A DNA stretch of 64,000 nucleotides from Enterococcus sp. RIT-PI-f (GTDB lineage Bacteria; Bacillota; Bacilli; Lactobacillales; Enterococcaceae), in contig NZ_LHOX01000005.1 of NCBI RefSeq assembly GCF_001297065.1, positions 1 through 64,000 of the forward strand, in the 5' to 3' direction. Numbering within the stretch: position 1 is the stretch's first letter; each line of letters opens with the position of its first letter. The notes under the pieces were generated by a model, which was not told where the DNA came from, made no database searches, and saw only the letters and a program-made list of their open reading frames with translations. This document shows, piece after piece, positions 8,508 through 18,080 of the stretch. The translations under genes and the position numbers were made by a program.

Positions 8508-9452
8508 TCATTGGCCAACTGAATCACTTTTCTCTTGTTGGTCATCATCAAAAAAGGCGGTGATTGCTTCTTTATTTTTCTCTTTATCAATCGTCAATAC
8601 ACTCCCAACTGGTGTATCGTCAGCAAAATCCCATGAATGATCAACTGGAATCGACAATGCATCAATGTCCCCAGTATCCCCTTTTAGATAATCCATTAAG
8701 ACATCGATCACCACTGAAACTGGCAAATTGGTATCGATTTGTCCGAAAATATTGCCTACAGCTTTAGGGATTCTGGTCACTACAGAAAGGCTTTTGGCTT
8801 GTTCAGCAATTGCTTCCATGACTTGATGCTGTCTGCGGACACGTCCAAAATCCCCTTCTTCATCTTTGCGAAAACGGGCATATTGCAAAACTTGATGACC
8901 ATTCAGCTTCTGTTCACCTTTGGTTAGATGAATTTTGTCTACAGTCAAGTCTTTCTCCACATCGATGGTCAACCCTTTAGGAAAAAGCGTATCGATCGCT
9001 TCTTCAAATTCCTCAAACGTCAATACCATATAATAATCGGGGGTAAGATCAAATGTATCTTTCAGCGTTTGCGCAAGTAACTGTTCACCCCCAAAAGAAT
9101 ATGCTGCATTGATTTTTTCTTCACCATAACCTGGGATCGTGACATAGCAATCTCTCATGATCGACAACAGTTTCGCTTGTTTCTCCTTGGTGTCGTACTG
9201 TGCCACCATTAATGTATCCGAACGGCCATTTTCATCTGCACTGCGGGCATCGGAACCAATCAGAGTGACTTGGATCACATCCGGGATATCTTTTGCTGTT
9301 TCTTTAGTTGAAGCTGTTGTTTGCTGTGGTGTAGTGGTTTTGGTCGATGCTTTGCGATAAGCCAAACTGAATTCCGTAGTCACAAAGGTGACCAATACCA
9401 AAATAAAAGATAATACAATTAAAACAAAACTTTTAAAAAAACGACGTTTCAT
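8508..9452 (-). CDS. LytR-CpsA-Psr (LCP) family cell-wall polymer ligase
   Basis: A 314-residue type II membrane protein: one N-terminal membrane helix (about 8-30), a Thr-rich linker, then the LCP domain with LIGSDAR, GRSDTLMV, LLSIMRDCYV and the arginine-rich YARFRKDEEGDFGRVRRQ. LCP enzymes attach teichoic acid or other glycopolymers to peptidoglycan outside the cell and need Mg2+. The start is ATG 9452 after an AGGGGGAA site; the longer frame adds ten unlikely residues. The leader contains an M-box riboswitch and terminator, so transcription should respond to intracellular Mg2+. The enterococcal homologue Psr belongs to the same family, but I cannot say whether this is its orthologue. Confidence 0.88.
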   Translation of the reverse strand: MKRRFFKSFVLIVLSFILVLVTFVTTEFSLAYRKASTKTTTPQQTTASTKETAKDIPDVIQVTLIGSDARSADENGRSDTLMVAQYDTKEKQAKLLSIMRDCYVTIPGYGEEKINAAYSFGGEQLLAQTLKDTFDLTPDYYMVLTFEEFEEAIDTLFPKGLTIDVEKDLTVDKIHLTKGEQKLNGHQVLQYARFRKDEEGDFGRVRRQHQVMEAIAEQAKSLSVVTRIPKAVGNIFGQIDTNLPVSVVIDVLMDYLKGDTGDIDALSIPVDHSWDFADDTPVGSVLTIDKEKNKEAITAFFDDDQQEKSDSVGQ

Positions 9453-9576
9453 CTTCAGTTCCCCCTGCTTTTTACCAATCATCTTGAGTGGCTAGTATAA
9501 AGAGATCGTTGCTTATACTCTTTGCAGGCGAAACCCAACGCACGTTATTTTAAACAGGAAATAAAAACCAACTGAT

Positions 9577-9616
9577 AAAAAAAGACAAACTTCTATTGTG
9601 AGTAAGAAGTTTGTCT
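9577..9616 (-). terminator. Intrinsic terminator of the M-box leader
   Basis: Perfect 12-bp stem AGACAAACTTCT / AGAAGTTTGTCT followed on the minus strand by T7. It lies six bases after the aptamer and about 125 bp before the LCP start, the position expected for the expression platform of a transcriptional riboswitch. Confidence 0.85.
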
Positions 9617-9622
9617 CTATTT

Positions 9623-9808
9623 CCCCTCATCGTCCGAGTTTTGACACTATACAACGTAAAGACAAGTCTTAGCTATCTTATGAAAAGCCTTAATCCGACA
9701 ATTCCTGTTTTACACATTGGCGTCTTTCGACGTTTCTGCGCAATAGCTTATGTTTGTATAGGAGCCTCACCTAACAAGTATTTAGTTATTTAATCTCTCG
9801 ATGAAAGG
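9623..9808 (-). promoter_or_regulatory. M-box (ykoK) Mg2+ riboswitch aptamer
   Basis: The minus strand carries the conserved M-box core: GTTAGGTGAGGCTCCTATA (9757-9775), AAACGTCGAAAGACGCC (9719-9735), AACAGGAATTGTCGG and GTCGGATTAAGGC (9687-9699). The closing P1 helix pairs CCTTTCATCG (9799-9808) with CGATGAGGGG (9623-9632), ten pairs including two G-U. In known cases Mg2+ binding compacts the aptamer and lets the terminator form, so the downstream gene is expressed when Mg2+ is low. Here the first gene downstream is the LCP protein rather than a Mg2+ transporter. Confidence 0.93.
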
Positions 9809-9902
9809 ATACATTTTTCACAGGTCAATGGCAATGAAAATATCTATATTGACAATAATTTAATCTTTTCTTTACTTTTTTTAGCGCATTTAAATATATA
9901 AG

Positions 9903-9948
9903 GATTAAAAATGAAGCCCTTTGTTGAAAAAACATTTCCAAACAAAGG
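9903..9948 (-). terminator. Probable terminator after the SDR gene
   Basis: CCTTTGTT (9918-9925) pairs with AACAAAGG (9941-9948); on the minus strand the hairpin is followed by GCTTCATTTTTAAT. The U-tract is imperfect. Confidence 0.5.
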
Positions 9949-9967
9949 ACATAGATAGTTGATACTA

Positions 9968-10855
9968 TTATGCAAAGAATGATCCGCCAGTAATACTATA
10001 AACTTGACCAGTCACATAACTTGCCTCATCAGAAGCTAAGAAAACGTAGACTGAAGCCAACTCGACAGGTTGACCAGCACGTTTCAATAATTCATTTTGA
10101 CCAAATTCAGGAATGGCTGATTGTGGTTGTCCTCCTGAAATTTGTAATGGGGTCCAAATCGGTCCTGGTGCAACTGTATTGACCCGAATCCCTTTTTCAC
10201 TTAATTGTGCTGCTAAGCCTTTACTAAACGACGTGATTGCGCCCTTCGTTGCTGCATAATCTAACAGTTGCGCACTAGGTTCTGCACTTTGGATCGATGT
10301 CGTAGTCAGTATACTCCCGCCGGCCGGTAAATAATCCAGTGCTTCTTGGACAGTCCAATACATCGAAATGATATTGATCGTAAAGGTATCGTTGATTTGC
10401 TCTGTGGTCAAATCTTTGATGTCTTGCACGGCTTGTTGTTTCCCTGCATTTAATACCAATATATCTAAACCGCCTAAAGCAGCTGCCGCATCATGCACGA
10501 GTTTGCGGGTAAAGGCTTCATCTCTTAAATCACCTGGTAAAAGCACAGCTTTTTGTCCGGCTGCTTCAATCACAGCTTTGACTTCCTGGGCATCATCTTC
10601 TTCAAAAGGCAGATAGTTGATCGCAACATCGGCACCTTCTTTGGCATAAGCAATCGCTGCTGCCCGTCCAATTCCGGAATCACCACCGGTAACTAAGGCT
10701 TTTCTGCCGGTTAATTTTCCTGAGCCAGTATAACTTTCTTCACCACAATCGGGAACTGGTTGCATTTTCCCTTGAATCGCGGGTGCTTCTTGGGGTTGTT
10801 TCTCAAACTTACCATTGTAATACTTGGTTAATGGGTTGCTGATTTTTTCTGACAT
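9968..10855 (-). CDS. Short-chain dehydrogenase/reductase, general-stress type
   Basis: A 295-residue SDR with an N-terminal extension of about 45 residues that is usual in the YhdF/YdaD/YghA stress subgroup. The cofactor loop is [10 protein letters not shown], the NNAG equivalent is LNAGK, and the catalytic Ser-Tyr-Lys is seen as TTSIQS followed by YAATKGA. The product is a cytosolic NAD(P)-dependent oxidoreductase of unknown substrate. ATG 10855 after AGGAGGAAATGGACA is the start; the open frame extends to 11020 through hydrophobic nonsense that overlaps the neighbouring gene end. Confidence 0.88.
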   Translation of the reverse strand: MSEKISNPLTKYYNGKFEKQPQEAPAIQGKMQPVPDCGEESYTGSGKLTGRKALVTGGDSGIGRAAAIAYAKEGADVAINYLPFEEDDAQEVKAVIEAAGQKAVLLPGDLRDEAFTRKLVHDAAAALGGLDILVLNAGKQQAVQDIKDLTTEQINDTFTINIISMYWTVQEALDYLPAGGSILTTTSIQSAEPSAQLLDYAATKGAITSFSKGLAAQLSEKGIRVNTVAPGPIWTPLQISGGQPQSAIPEFGQNELLKRAGQPVELASVYVFLASDEASYVTGQVYSITGGSFFA

Positions 10856-10972
10856 TGTCCATTTCCTCCTAATGTTTTGTGTGTAGCAAGTAATTTTTAT
10901 CCTTCTAATAAAAAGTGTAGAGGAAAAAAATAGAAAAAGGAAATAAAACGCACCTCTTCTCAAAGAATGCAC

Positions 10973-11000
10973 AAAAAAAGCCGAATCAGATCGTTCGGCT
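10973..11000 (-). terminator. Terminator after the PRD gene
   Basis: AGCCGAA (10980-10986) / TTCGGCT (10994-11000), followed on the minus strand by T7. The same stem sequence recurs after the first bglA gene. Confidence 0.8.
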
Positions 11001-11016
11001 TCGTCATCATTTAGAC

Positions 11017-11391
11017 TCACAAAAGGGGTTCGGCAGAAATTGCGCCGATCGTATCATCTTCTGTCGAGATGGCCAATCCAAGATGGACCGCCAGCAAATG
11101 GAGCTCACTTTCTGGGATGACATCTAACACCGTGCCGATTTCTTTGGCTAAAGCCATGGCTTGTTCTGACACCGGCGGAAATTGGTCAATCAATGTTGCG
11201 ATATCCCATTGATCATGGATCACCCGTTCAGCCAATTCCTTTAAATGAACCAAAAAAAATTGCCAATGCTGTGGATGAATCGTCAACTCATATTGATTCA
11301 AGACATCGATACACGTTTCTACTATTTTTTGAAATAACGGATCATTAGAGATCATGAGCATTTTACGCTCAACAACAGTCGGGATTCCCAC
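11017..11391 (-). CDS. Stand-alone PRD-domain protein
   Basis: A 124-residue protein resembling a single PTS regulation domain: helical, with conserved histidines in [19 protein letters not shown] and in [12 protein letters not shown]. There is no RNA-binding or DNA-binding domain, so it cannot act like BglG by itself; single-PRD proteins may sense PTS phosphorylation or pair with another protein. The start is GTG 11391, supported by GGAGG seven bases upstream, whereas the internal ATGs at 11361 and 11355 have no ribosome binding site. No PTS gene adjoins it. Confidence 0.65.
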   Translation of the reverse strand: MGIPTVVERKMLMISNDPLFQKIVETCIDVLNQYELTIHPQHWQFFLVHLKELAERVIHDQWDIATLIDQFPPVSEQAMALAKEIGTVLDVIPESELHLLAVHLGLAISTEDDTIGAISAEPLL

Positions 11392-11550
11392 GAATACGCC
11401 TCCATTCTTATCAAAACAGAAAAAGTCGATGACTGAGCATCTACTACAGGAGATCGACTTATACTCTCATAATAATGAAAGCGCTCTTTTATTTCAAGAG
11501 GAACGAGATAAAAATTGTAGGTATTCTTTTGACGAAAAACAACGAAATGA

Positions 11551-11892
11551 TCAATTTGGATTGATCCCTAAGGTAATCCGTCCTATGCGGCTAATTCTGG
11601 TCAATTGCCATACGGGTGACCAAACAACCTGCACGTTGACCGCCTCGATGAATGGCAGTTCACCCAAACGAGCTTGCATTTCTGCTGGAACGGAATCAAT
11701 ACAACCGCAACCTGCACCTGTAAATGTCATCTCAATCGTGCAGATACCACGATCACTGACATCTATGCGGTAAATCAATCCTAAATTGTAGACATCTAAT
11801 CCAATCTCTGGATCCATTACCAACTCCAATTTCTCAATGATCGCTGATTGATTTGCTTCAGCTAATGGGTTCATGATGATTTCATTTGACAT
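11551..11892 (-). CDS. SufT-like Fe-S cluster assembly protein (DUF59/MIP18)
   Basis: A 113-residue member of the DUF59/MIP18 family. It has the family hallmark DPEIGLDVYNLGLIY (about residues 27-41) and the C-terminal TFTGAGCGC with two cysteines. Relatives such as SufT and PaaD help mature Fe-S proteins. The start is ATG 11892 after AAGAGGAC; an upstream in-frame extension lacks a ribosome binding site. It is divergent from ilvD, whose product needs an Fe-S cluster, so the pairing makes biochemical sense. Confidence 0.85.
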   Translation of the reverse strand: MSNEIIMNPLAEANQSAIIEKLELVMDPEIGLDVYNLGLIYRIDVSDRGICTIEMTFTGAGCGCIDSVPAEMQARLGELPFIEAVNVQVVWSPVWQLTRISRIGRITLGINPN

Positions 11893-11973
11893 GGCGAAGT
11901 CCTCTTTTCTCAAATAATTATCTTCTATTTGACCATGAACAAAGGGAAATAACAAGGATTTTTTTAGAATTTT

Positions 11974-12010
11974 CGCAATCTTTCGAAAATGATTGCGCTT
12001 TTCGCGAAAG
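11974..12010 (+). promoter_or_regulatory. Palindromic region upstream of ilvD, possible operator
   Basis: CGCAATC (11974-11980) and GATTGCG (11991-11997) form an inverted repeat around TTTCGAAAAT, and a second palindrome CTTTTCGCGAAAG follows at 11998-12010. The TTTC/GAAA core resembles CodY half-sites but lacks the central base of the consensus. The regulator is undetermined. Confidence 0.35.
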
Positions 12011-12066
12011 TAAGGTTAAATAGAAGGAAAACACTTGAAGGGTCTTATCGAGAGGAGTGCTGTACG

Positions 12067-13767
12067 ATGACAGAAGAAACAAGTAAAGATATCCGCATTC
12101 GCAGTCATGTCTATGACAATATGGTCAAATCACCGAACAGAGCGATGTTACGTGCCACAGGTATGGACGACGAAGAATTCAAAAAACCTATCATAGGCGT
12201 GATCAGTACTTGGGCTGAAAATACCCCCTGCAATATTCATCTCCACGACTTAGGAAGACTAGCCAAACAAGGTGTTGTGACCGCCGGTGGCTGGCCAGTT
12301 CAATTTGGGACAATCACAGTTGCCGACGGCATTGCCATGGGCACCCCGGGAATGCGTTATTCATTGCCTTCCCGCGATATCATTGCTGATTCCGTCGAAA
12401 CTGCCGTCAGTGGTCACAACTGCGACGCATTTGTTGCTATTGGCGGGTGTGATAAAAACATGCCCGGTTGTATGATTGCGATCGCCAACACGGAAGTACC
12501 AGCTATCTTCGTATATGGCGGGACGATCGCCCCAGGAAACCTAGATGGGAAAGATATTGATTTGGTTTCTGTTTTTGAAGCGATTGGCCAATGGAACAAT
12601 CAAGATATCACGGAAGAAGAAGTACGGCGTATTGAATGTAATGCCTGCCCTGGCCCTGGCGGTTGTGGTGGGATGTATACAGCGAATACAATGGCAGCCG
12701 CCATCGAAGCCATGGGCATGAGTTTGCCCGGATCCTCTTCCCACCCAGCTATCACTGAAGAAAAATTAAAAGATGTTGAAGCAGCCGGTGAAGCGGTCTT
12801 GCAACTGTTGAAAAAACAAATCTTCCCTAAGGATATTATGACCCGCAAAGCCTTTGAAAATGCAATCACTGTGGTCATGGCTTTGGGTGGCTCAACAAAT
12901 GCCATCTTGCATTTGATGGCGATGGCCCATGCAGCGAATGTTGATTTGACGTTGGATGATTTCAACGATTTCCAAGCGAAAGTTCCACATTTGGCGGATC
13001 TCAAGCCTAGCGGCCAATATGTTTTCCAAGACCTTTATGAAGTCGGTGGCGTGTCGGCGGTCATGAAATATCTTTACGAAAATGGCTTTATCCATGGTGA
13101 CTGTTTGACCGTAACGGGCAAAACGATTGCTGAAAATCTAGCAGAAGTCCCTTCCCTAAAAGCTGGTCAAAAGGTCATCATGCCATTAGAACATCCAAAA
13201 CGCAAAGATGGGCCTTTGATTGTTTTACATGGCAACTTAGCACCAGACGGCGCAGTAGCCAAAGTCTCTGGCGTGAAAGTCCGACGACATGTCGGACCTG
13301 CCAAAGTCTTTAATACAGAAGAAGAAGCCATCGATGCGGTGCTGACAGATGAGATCGTTGATGGAGATGTGGTCGTTGTCCGTTATGTCGGACCTAAAGG
13401 TGGACCTGGTATGCCGGAAATGCTTTCCCTATCCAGTATGATCGTTGGGAAAGGTCAAGGTGAAACTGTGGCATTACTGACTGACGGTCGTTTTTCCGGT
13501 GGTACGTATGGTCTGGTCGTGGGGCATATCGCGCCTGAGGCCCAAGATGGCGGACCTATCGCACTCCTCAAGACAGGGGATACCGTGATCGTCGATCAAG
13601 ATACCAAGGAATTGACTATGGATGTATCGGCAGAAGAATTGGCTCGCCGTCAAAGCGAATTAGTGATTCCGCCCCTGCATTCTCGTGGTGCATTAGGCAA
13701 GTATGCCCATATTGTGTCGAGTGCTGCCAAAGGCGCAATCACGGATTTTTGGCAAGGAAATAATTGA
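12067..13767 (+). CDS. ilvD: Dihydroxy-acid dehydratase
   Basis: A 566-residue Fe-S dehydratase that converts 2,3-dihydroxy acids to 2-oxo acids in valine, isoleucine and pantothenate synthesis. Cluster-binding cysteines are visible in CDKNMPGC and [11 protein letters not shown], and the C-terminal [10 protein letters not shown] is diagnostic. ATG 12067 after GAGGAGTG is the start and gives the usual length. No ilvB, ilvN, ilvC, ilvA or leu gene accompanies it in the window, so the pathway must be completed elsewhere or be partial. A strong terminator follows. Confidence 0.96.
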   Translation: MTEETSKDIRIRSHVYDNMVKSPNRAMLRATGMDDEEFKKPIIGVISTWAENTPCNIHLHDLGRLAKQGVVTAGGWPVQFGTITVADGIAMGTPGMRYSLPSRDIIADSVETAVSGHNCDAFVAIGGCDKNMPGCMIAIANTEVPAIFVYGGTIAPGNLDGKDIDLVSVFEAIGQWNNQDITEEEVRRIECNACPGPGGCGGMYTANTMAAAIEAMGMSLPGSSSHPAITEEKLKDVEAAGEAVLQLLKKQIFPKDIMTRKAFENAITVVMALGGSTNAILHLMAMAHAANVDLTLDDFNDFQAKVPHLADLKPSGQYVFQDLYEVGGVSAVMKYLYENGFIHGDCLTVTGKTIAENLAEVPSLKAGQKVIMPLEHPKRKDGPLIVLHGNLAPDGAVAKVSGVKVRRHVGPAKVFNTEEEAIDAVLTDEIVDGDVVVVRYVGPKGGPGMPEMLSLSSMIVGKGQGETVALLTDGRFSGGTYGLVVGHIAPEAQDGGPIALLKTGDTVIVDQDTKELTMDVSAEELARRQSELVIPPLHSRGALGKYAHIVSSAAKGAITDFWQGNN

Positions 13768-13776
13768 CCCCCACAT

Positions 13777-13820
13777 AAAAAGGTGCTGCATCCTCAATGG
13801 AAAGGATGCAGCACCTTTTT
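13777..13820 (+). terminator. Bidirectional terminator between ilvD and the adhesin
   Basis: Stem AAAAAGGTGCTGCATCC / GGATGCAGCACCTTTTT serves the two convergent genes. Confidence 0.9.
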
Positions 13821-13989
13821 GATTGTTTCACGCATTAGCTTTTTCGTTTCTTATTGAAGTAGAAACCTGCGGTACTTGTTAATACCACGATACTTCCCCC
13901 AATCAACGCAAACCAACGATTGCTGGTATCATTTGTTTTGGGTAATTTCCCTGATGGTTTCTCAGGCGTATTTGGTGTATTCGGTGTAT

Positions 13990-16900
13990 TTGGCATCAGA
14001 TGATTGATCAGTTGACCTGCATCCACTTCAGTTGGTTGACCCGCTGCATGTGAAGCTATCACAAATTTGATTGCTTCATCTGAGATTTGATAACCCTTCG
14101 GTGCTTGGGTTTCCACAAATGAATACTGCCCTGGCGCTAAGCCATCCACTGTAACAATTCCCTCTTCACTCGAGGCCAGATTTTCTGCTACAGTTGCGCC
14201 TGTTTCATCTACCACTTTGAAGATGGTGCCTGCTAAAGGTGTATCGTCTTCATCGGTTTTCAATAATGTGGCACTGCCTTGATAATCGATCATTGTTCCG
14301 GCATCCACGACTGCTGGTGCTCCAATTGCGGATGTGGCGATCTCAAAGGAGATGGCTTGGTCATTGATCAGATACCCCGTCGGTGCTTGGGTTTCTACAA
14401 ATGAATACTGTCCTGGTGCTAAGCCATCAACTGCAACAATTCCCTCTTCGTTCGATGCCAGATTTTCTGCTACAGTTGCACCTGTTTCATCTATGACTTT
14501 GAAGATGGCCCCTGCTAGTGGCGTTTTATCTTCATCGGTTTTCAATAATGTGGCACTGCCTTGATAATCGATCATTGTGCCTGTGAATACCGCTTCTGGT
14601 TCGCCAGACGCACTTTCATTAATGGTAAATGGCACTGCTTGTTCATTGACTAAATGACCGCTTGGCGCAGAAATTTCAACAAATGTATAATCCCCCGGTG
14701 CTAGCTGCCCAATAGAGATCAGACCATCCGTATCTGTGATCAAATCATCGACATTGATTCTTTTTCCATCTGCATCGAATACCGCAAAGGCAGCACCTTG
14801 TAATGGTTGTCCTTCTTCATTTGTCTTTTTCAGTACCGCGCTGCCTTGATAGTTAATGAACGTGCCAGCAAATAACACAGGTTTTCTAGCCGCATGGTTT
14901 GGAATCGTAAAGGCGATTGAGTCAGTATTTAGAATATAACCTTGCACTGTGTCATGCTCAACAAATCGATAGTTCCCCGGCGCCAAGTCATCCACTTCAA
15001 TTTCCCCCTGGGCGTTTGTGCTTAAAGGTTCGTTATTGATTTGGTTGTCTTGGTCATCTAACACATCAAACGTGACATTGGCCAGCGGGGTTCCATCTTC
15101 TGCTGTTTTGACCAATTTCTCTGAACCTTTGAAATTGACAAAGTTTCCTAAATGCAGTATTTCTGGTGCGCCAGTTGATACTGGATCAATCGTAAAGGAG
15201 ACGCGTTGGTCATTGATCACATAGCTTTCCGGTGCTTTGGTTTCTTTAAACTGATAGTTACCTGGTGCCAATCCAGCTATTTGTACATGACCGTCTTTAC
15301 CCGATGCGGTTGTTGCGACTTCATTTCCGTCTTGGTCGAGTACCGCAAACGTTGCACCTTGCAGACCGTTTCCTGCTTCATCGGTTTTGATCCATTCAGC
15401 ACGTCCTTGATAATTGACCAAGGTACCTGCTTCTATGGTCTGAGGTTGGCCTTCGGCTGCATCATCGATCGTAAATGTCACCGGCGTATCATTCAAAATG
15501 TACCCTGCTGGTGCTTGGGTTTCGACAAAGCGATAATCCCCTGGTGCAAGGTCTTCCATTTGTACACGACCATTTTGATTGGTGATCAAAGGCTCCGTGT
15601 TCACCACGTTGTCTTGACTGTCAAGGACATCAAAGACTGCCCCCGCCAATCCATTGCCCCGGCTATCGGTTTTTATCAATGAAGCTGAGCCTTGATAATC
15701 AATAAAGTCTGCAAGTGCAATTTGAGCTGGTTTGCCAGGTTGACTTGCTTCGATAGTAAAAGTTGTAGAAGCTGTGTTGATGAGATAGCCATCTGGTGCT
15801 TGGGTTTCTTTAAAATGATACGTACCAGGCGCCAATCCATCAACAGAAATCAGGCCTGATTCATCCGTGATCAGCGCTGATTCATTTACCACTTGGTCAT
15901 TGTCATCCAATAGATCAAATGATCCCCAAGACAACGGGCTGTGATCTGCATTTGTTTTTCTTAGTTGAACACTTCCCTGGTAATTGACTAAATCACCTAG
16001 ATCAACTGGTGTTGGTTTTCCCAATTGGTCTTTGATTGTAAATGGATGCTGTGTTTCATCTAATATATAACCTGAAGGCGCGTTGGTTTCCACCAATACA
16101 TAGCTGCCAGCCTCAAGTCCTTTGGCATAGATTTCTCCTGCTTGATTGGTCACGATCGTATCCGTATCCGTTGCATCTTTCGTGGCAAAGTGGACTGGCG
16201 TGCCTGTCACTTGTACATCTTTGTCGGTTTTATAGATTTGATAGCTGGCATTTGCAAGACCTTCACCAGCTTGATTGACTTTATGACCAATCAGTTCACT
16301 TTGATAATTTGAGAAATCTAGATTATCGATGACTTCATTTTCATCATCTTGTGAATCTATCGCAAAATAGATGGGTTGTGTATTGATCACATAACCAGAA
16401 GCAGCATCAACTTCAACTAATTTATACGAACCTACGCCCAAATCAGCTAGGTCCAACACACCATCTTCTCCAACGGTGATTTTCCTCGCCAGTGTTTGCT
16501 CACCATTTGTGATTCGATAAAGGTCAAAGGTCGCGCCGGCGATCGAACCGCCATCCCCTTTTTTGGTCACTTCGGTTTTGCCGCGGAAATTTTGAAAATC
16601 GCCTTGATCAAATACGCCAGGATCACCTTGATACTCGGTTGGAATATCTACACGGATCAACGCAGGATTAATAATATAATCCGTACCATCTTCAGCGGAT
16701 GGTGCTTTGATTTCTTGGTAATAATAGGTGCCTGGTGCTAAATCAGAAAAGACAATTCGTCCATCTTTGTCGGTTGTCATTGTGACATCCATTTTTTCTT
16801 TGTCGCTATTATAAAGAGTAAAATCAGCGCCTGCTAATCCGGTGCCAGCAGTATCCGTTTTACGGATCGAGAAGCTAGCTTGATAATTTTTCAGAGATCC

Positions 16901-18080
16901 AGCATCAACACTGGCAGGCGCACCTTTAGCTTCATTTCCTATCGTGAAAGCAACTGCCTCTGTATTAAGCAAATAGCCATCTGGTGCTTTGGTTTCAACA
17001 AATCGATAATTTCCTGGCGCCAAATGATCGATAGTTACTGTACCATCTTCTTTGGCGATAATCGGGCTGCTATTGACGACTTGATCCGCTTCGTTTATCA
17101 CATTAAAAGCAGCACCTGCTAATGGGTTCCCTGCTTCATCCGTCTTCTTGAGGCTTGCTGATCCTTGATAATCAACCAAGGCGATTGGGGTGGTACCATC
17201 CGGTTGGACAGTCACTACGTCTGGCTCTCCTGCTTGACTGTCTGTGATGTCAAATGGAATCAACGTTGTATTGATCAAGTAACCCGTTGGTGCCTTGGTT
17301 TCTTTGAAAGAATACGATCCTGGTGCTAAATCTGTTGCACGAACGAGGCCATCTTCATCTGACACTAGTGGTTGATCATTTACGGGATTCCCTTTTTGAT
17401 CAAGCACATCAAACGTTGCTCCAGCTAATGGTTCTCCAGTATCCGAGGTTTTGGTCAACGCAGCAGTCCCTTGGGCATTCGTCACTGTCACTTCGACAGT
17501 AGGTATTTGCTGCTTGTCTGTTTTAGCTACGATAAAACTGTGTGGTGTCGGATCGAGAATATACCCTGTCGGCGCTGCGATTTCTGTTGCCCGATAGATG
17601 CCGACTGGCAAGCTTTCGATGACCAGATCTCCATTTTGATCGGTGGTGTTAGGATCGATTGCCACTTCATCCCAATTATTTCCAGAGACAGAAAGACGGT
17701 TGAGACGCTCGATTTTGAACTGTGCCCCCGTTTGATTGCTTTGCCCACTAGTAATTGGATTCCCTGCCGTATCTACTTTATGCAAGATCACTTTGCTGCG
17801 TTCATTCTCTAACACAAGAGGTGCCACTTGATCGCCTGTATTCGCGGCAGTAATGGTGACACGCTTTCCTTTGGCCAAATCATTAGATACTGTATACCCA
17901 TCAGGCGCAGTGGTTTCAAACAATAAATAGTCGCCGAATGGCAATGCACCAAAGGTGATTTGTCCTAATTTACTGACATCCCCTTCTCGCAATAGTTGCG
18001 ATTTGGTTGTATCCCACAATTCGAAATGCGCACCAGTCAATGGCGTCGTCCCATCACTGTCCGTTTTTTGTAAAATCAAA
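13990..18080 (-). repeat. Fourteen tandem Cna-B/SpaA repeats
   Basis: Fourteen units averaging about 97 residues, most beginning GSAxLxKTD and containing LAPGxYxFxETxAPxGY. The Lys of KTD and Glu of ETxAP fit the intramolecular isopeptide bond of this domain. The last two units (about 14000-14279 and 14280-14561) are nearly identical in DNA and protein, evidence for a recent duplication; the first two units are the most divergent. Confidence 0.85.

Noticed and set aside
13990-18080. CRISPR-like periodicity
   Set aside because: The period is about 290 bp, units are coding and divergent, and no short repeat/spacer pattern exists.
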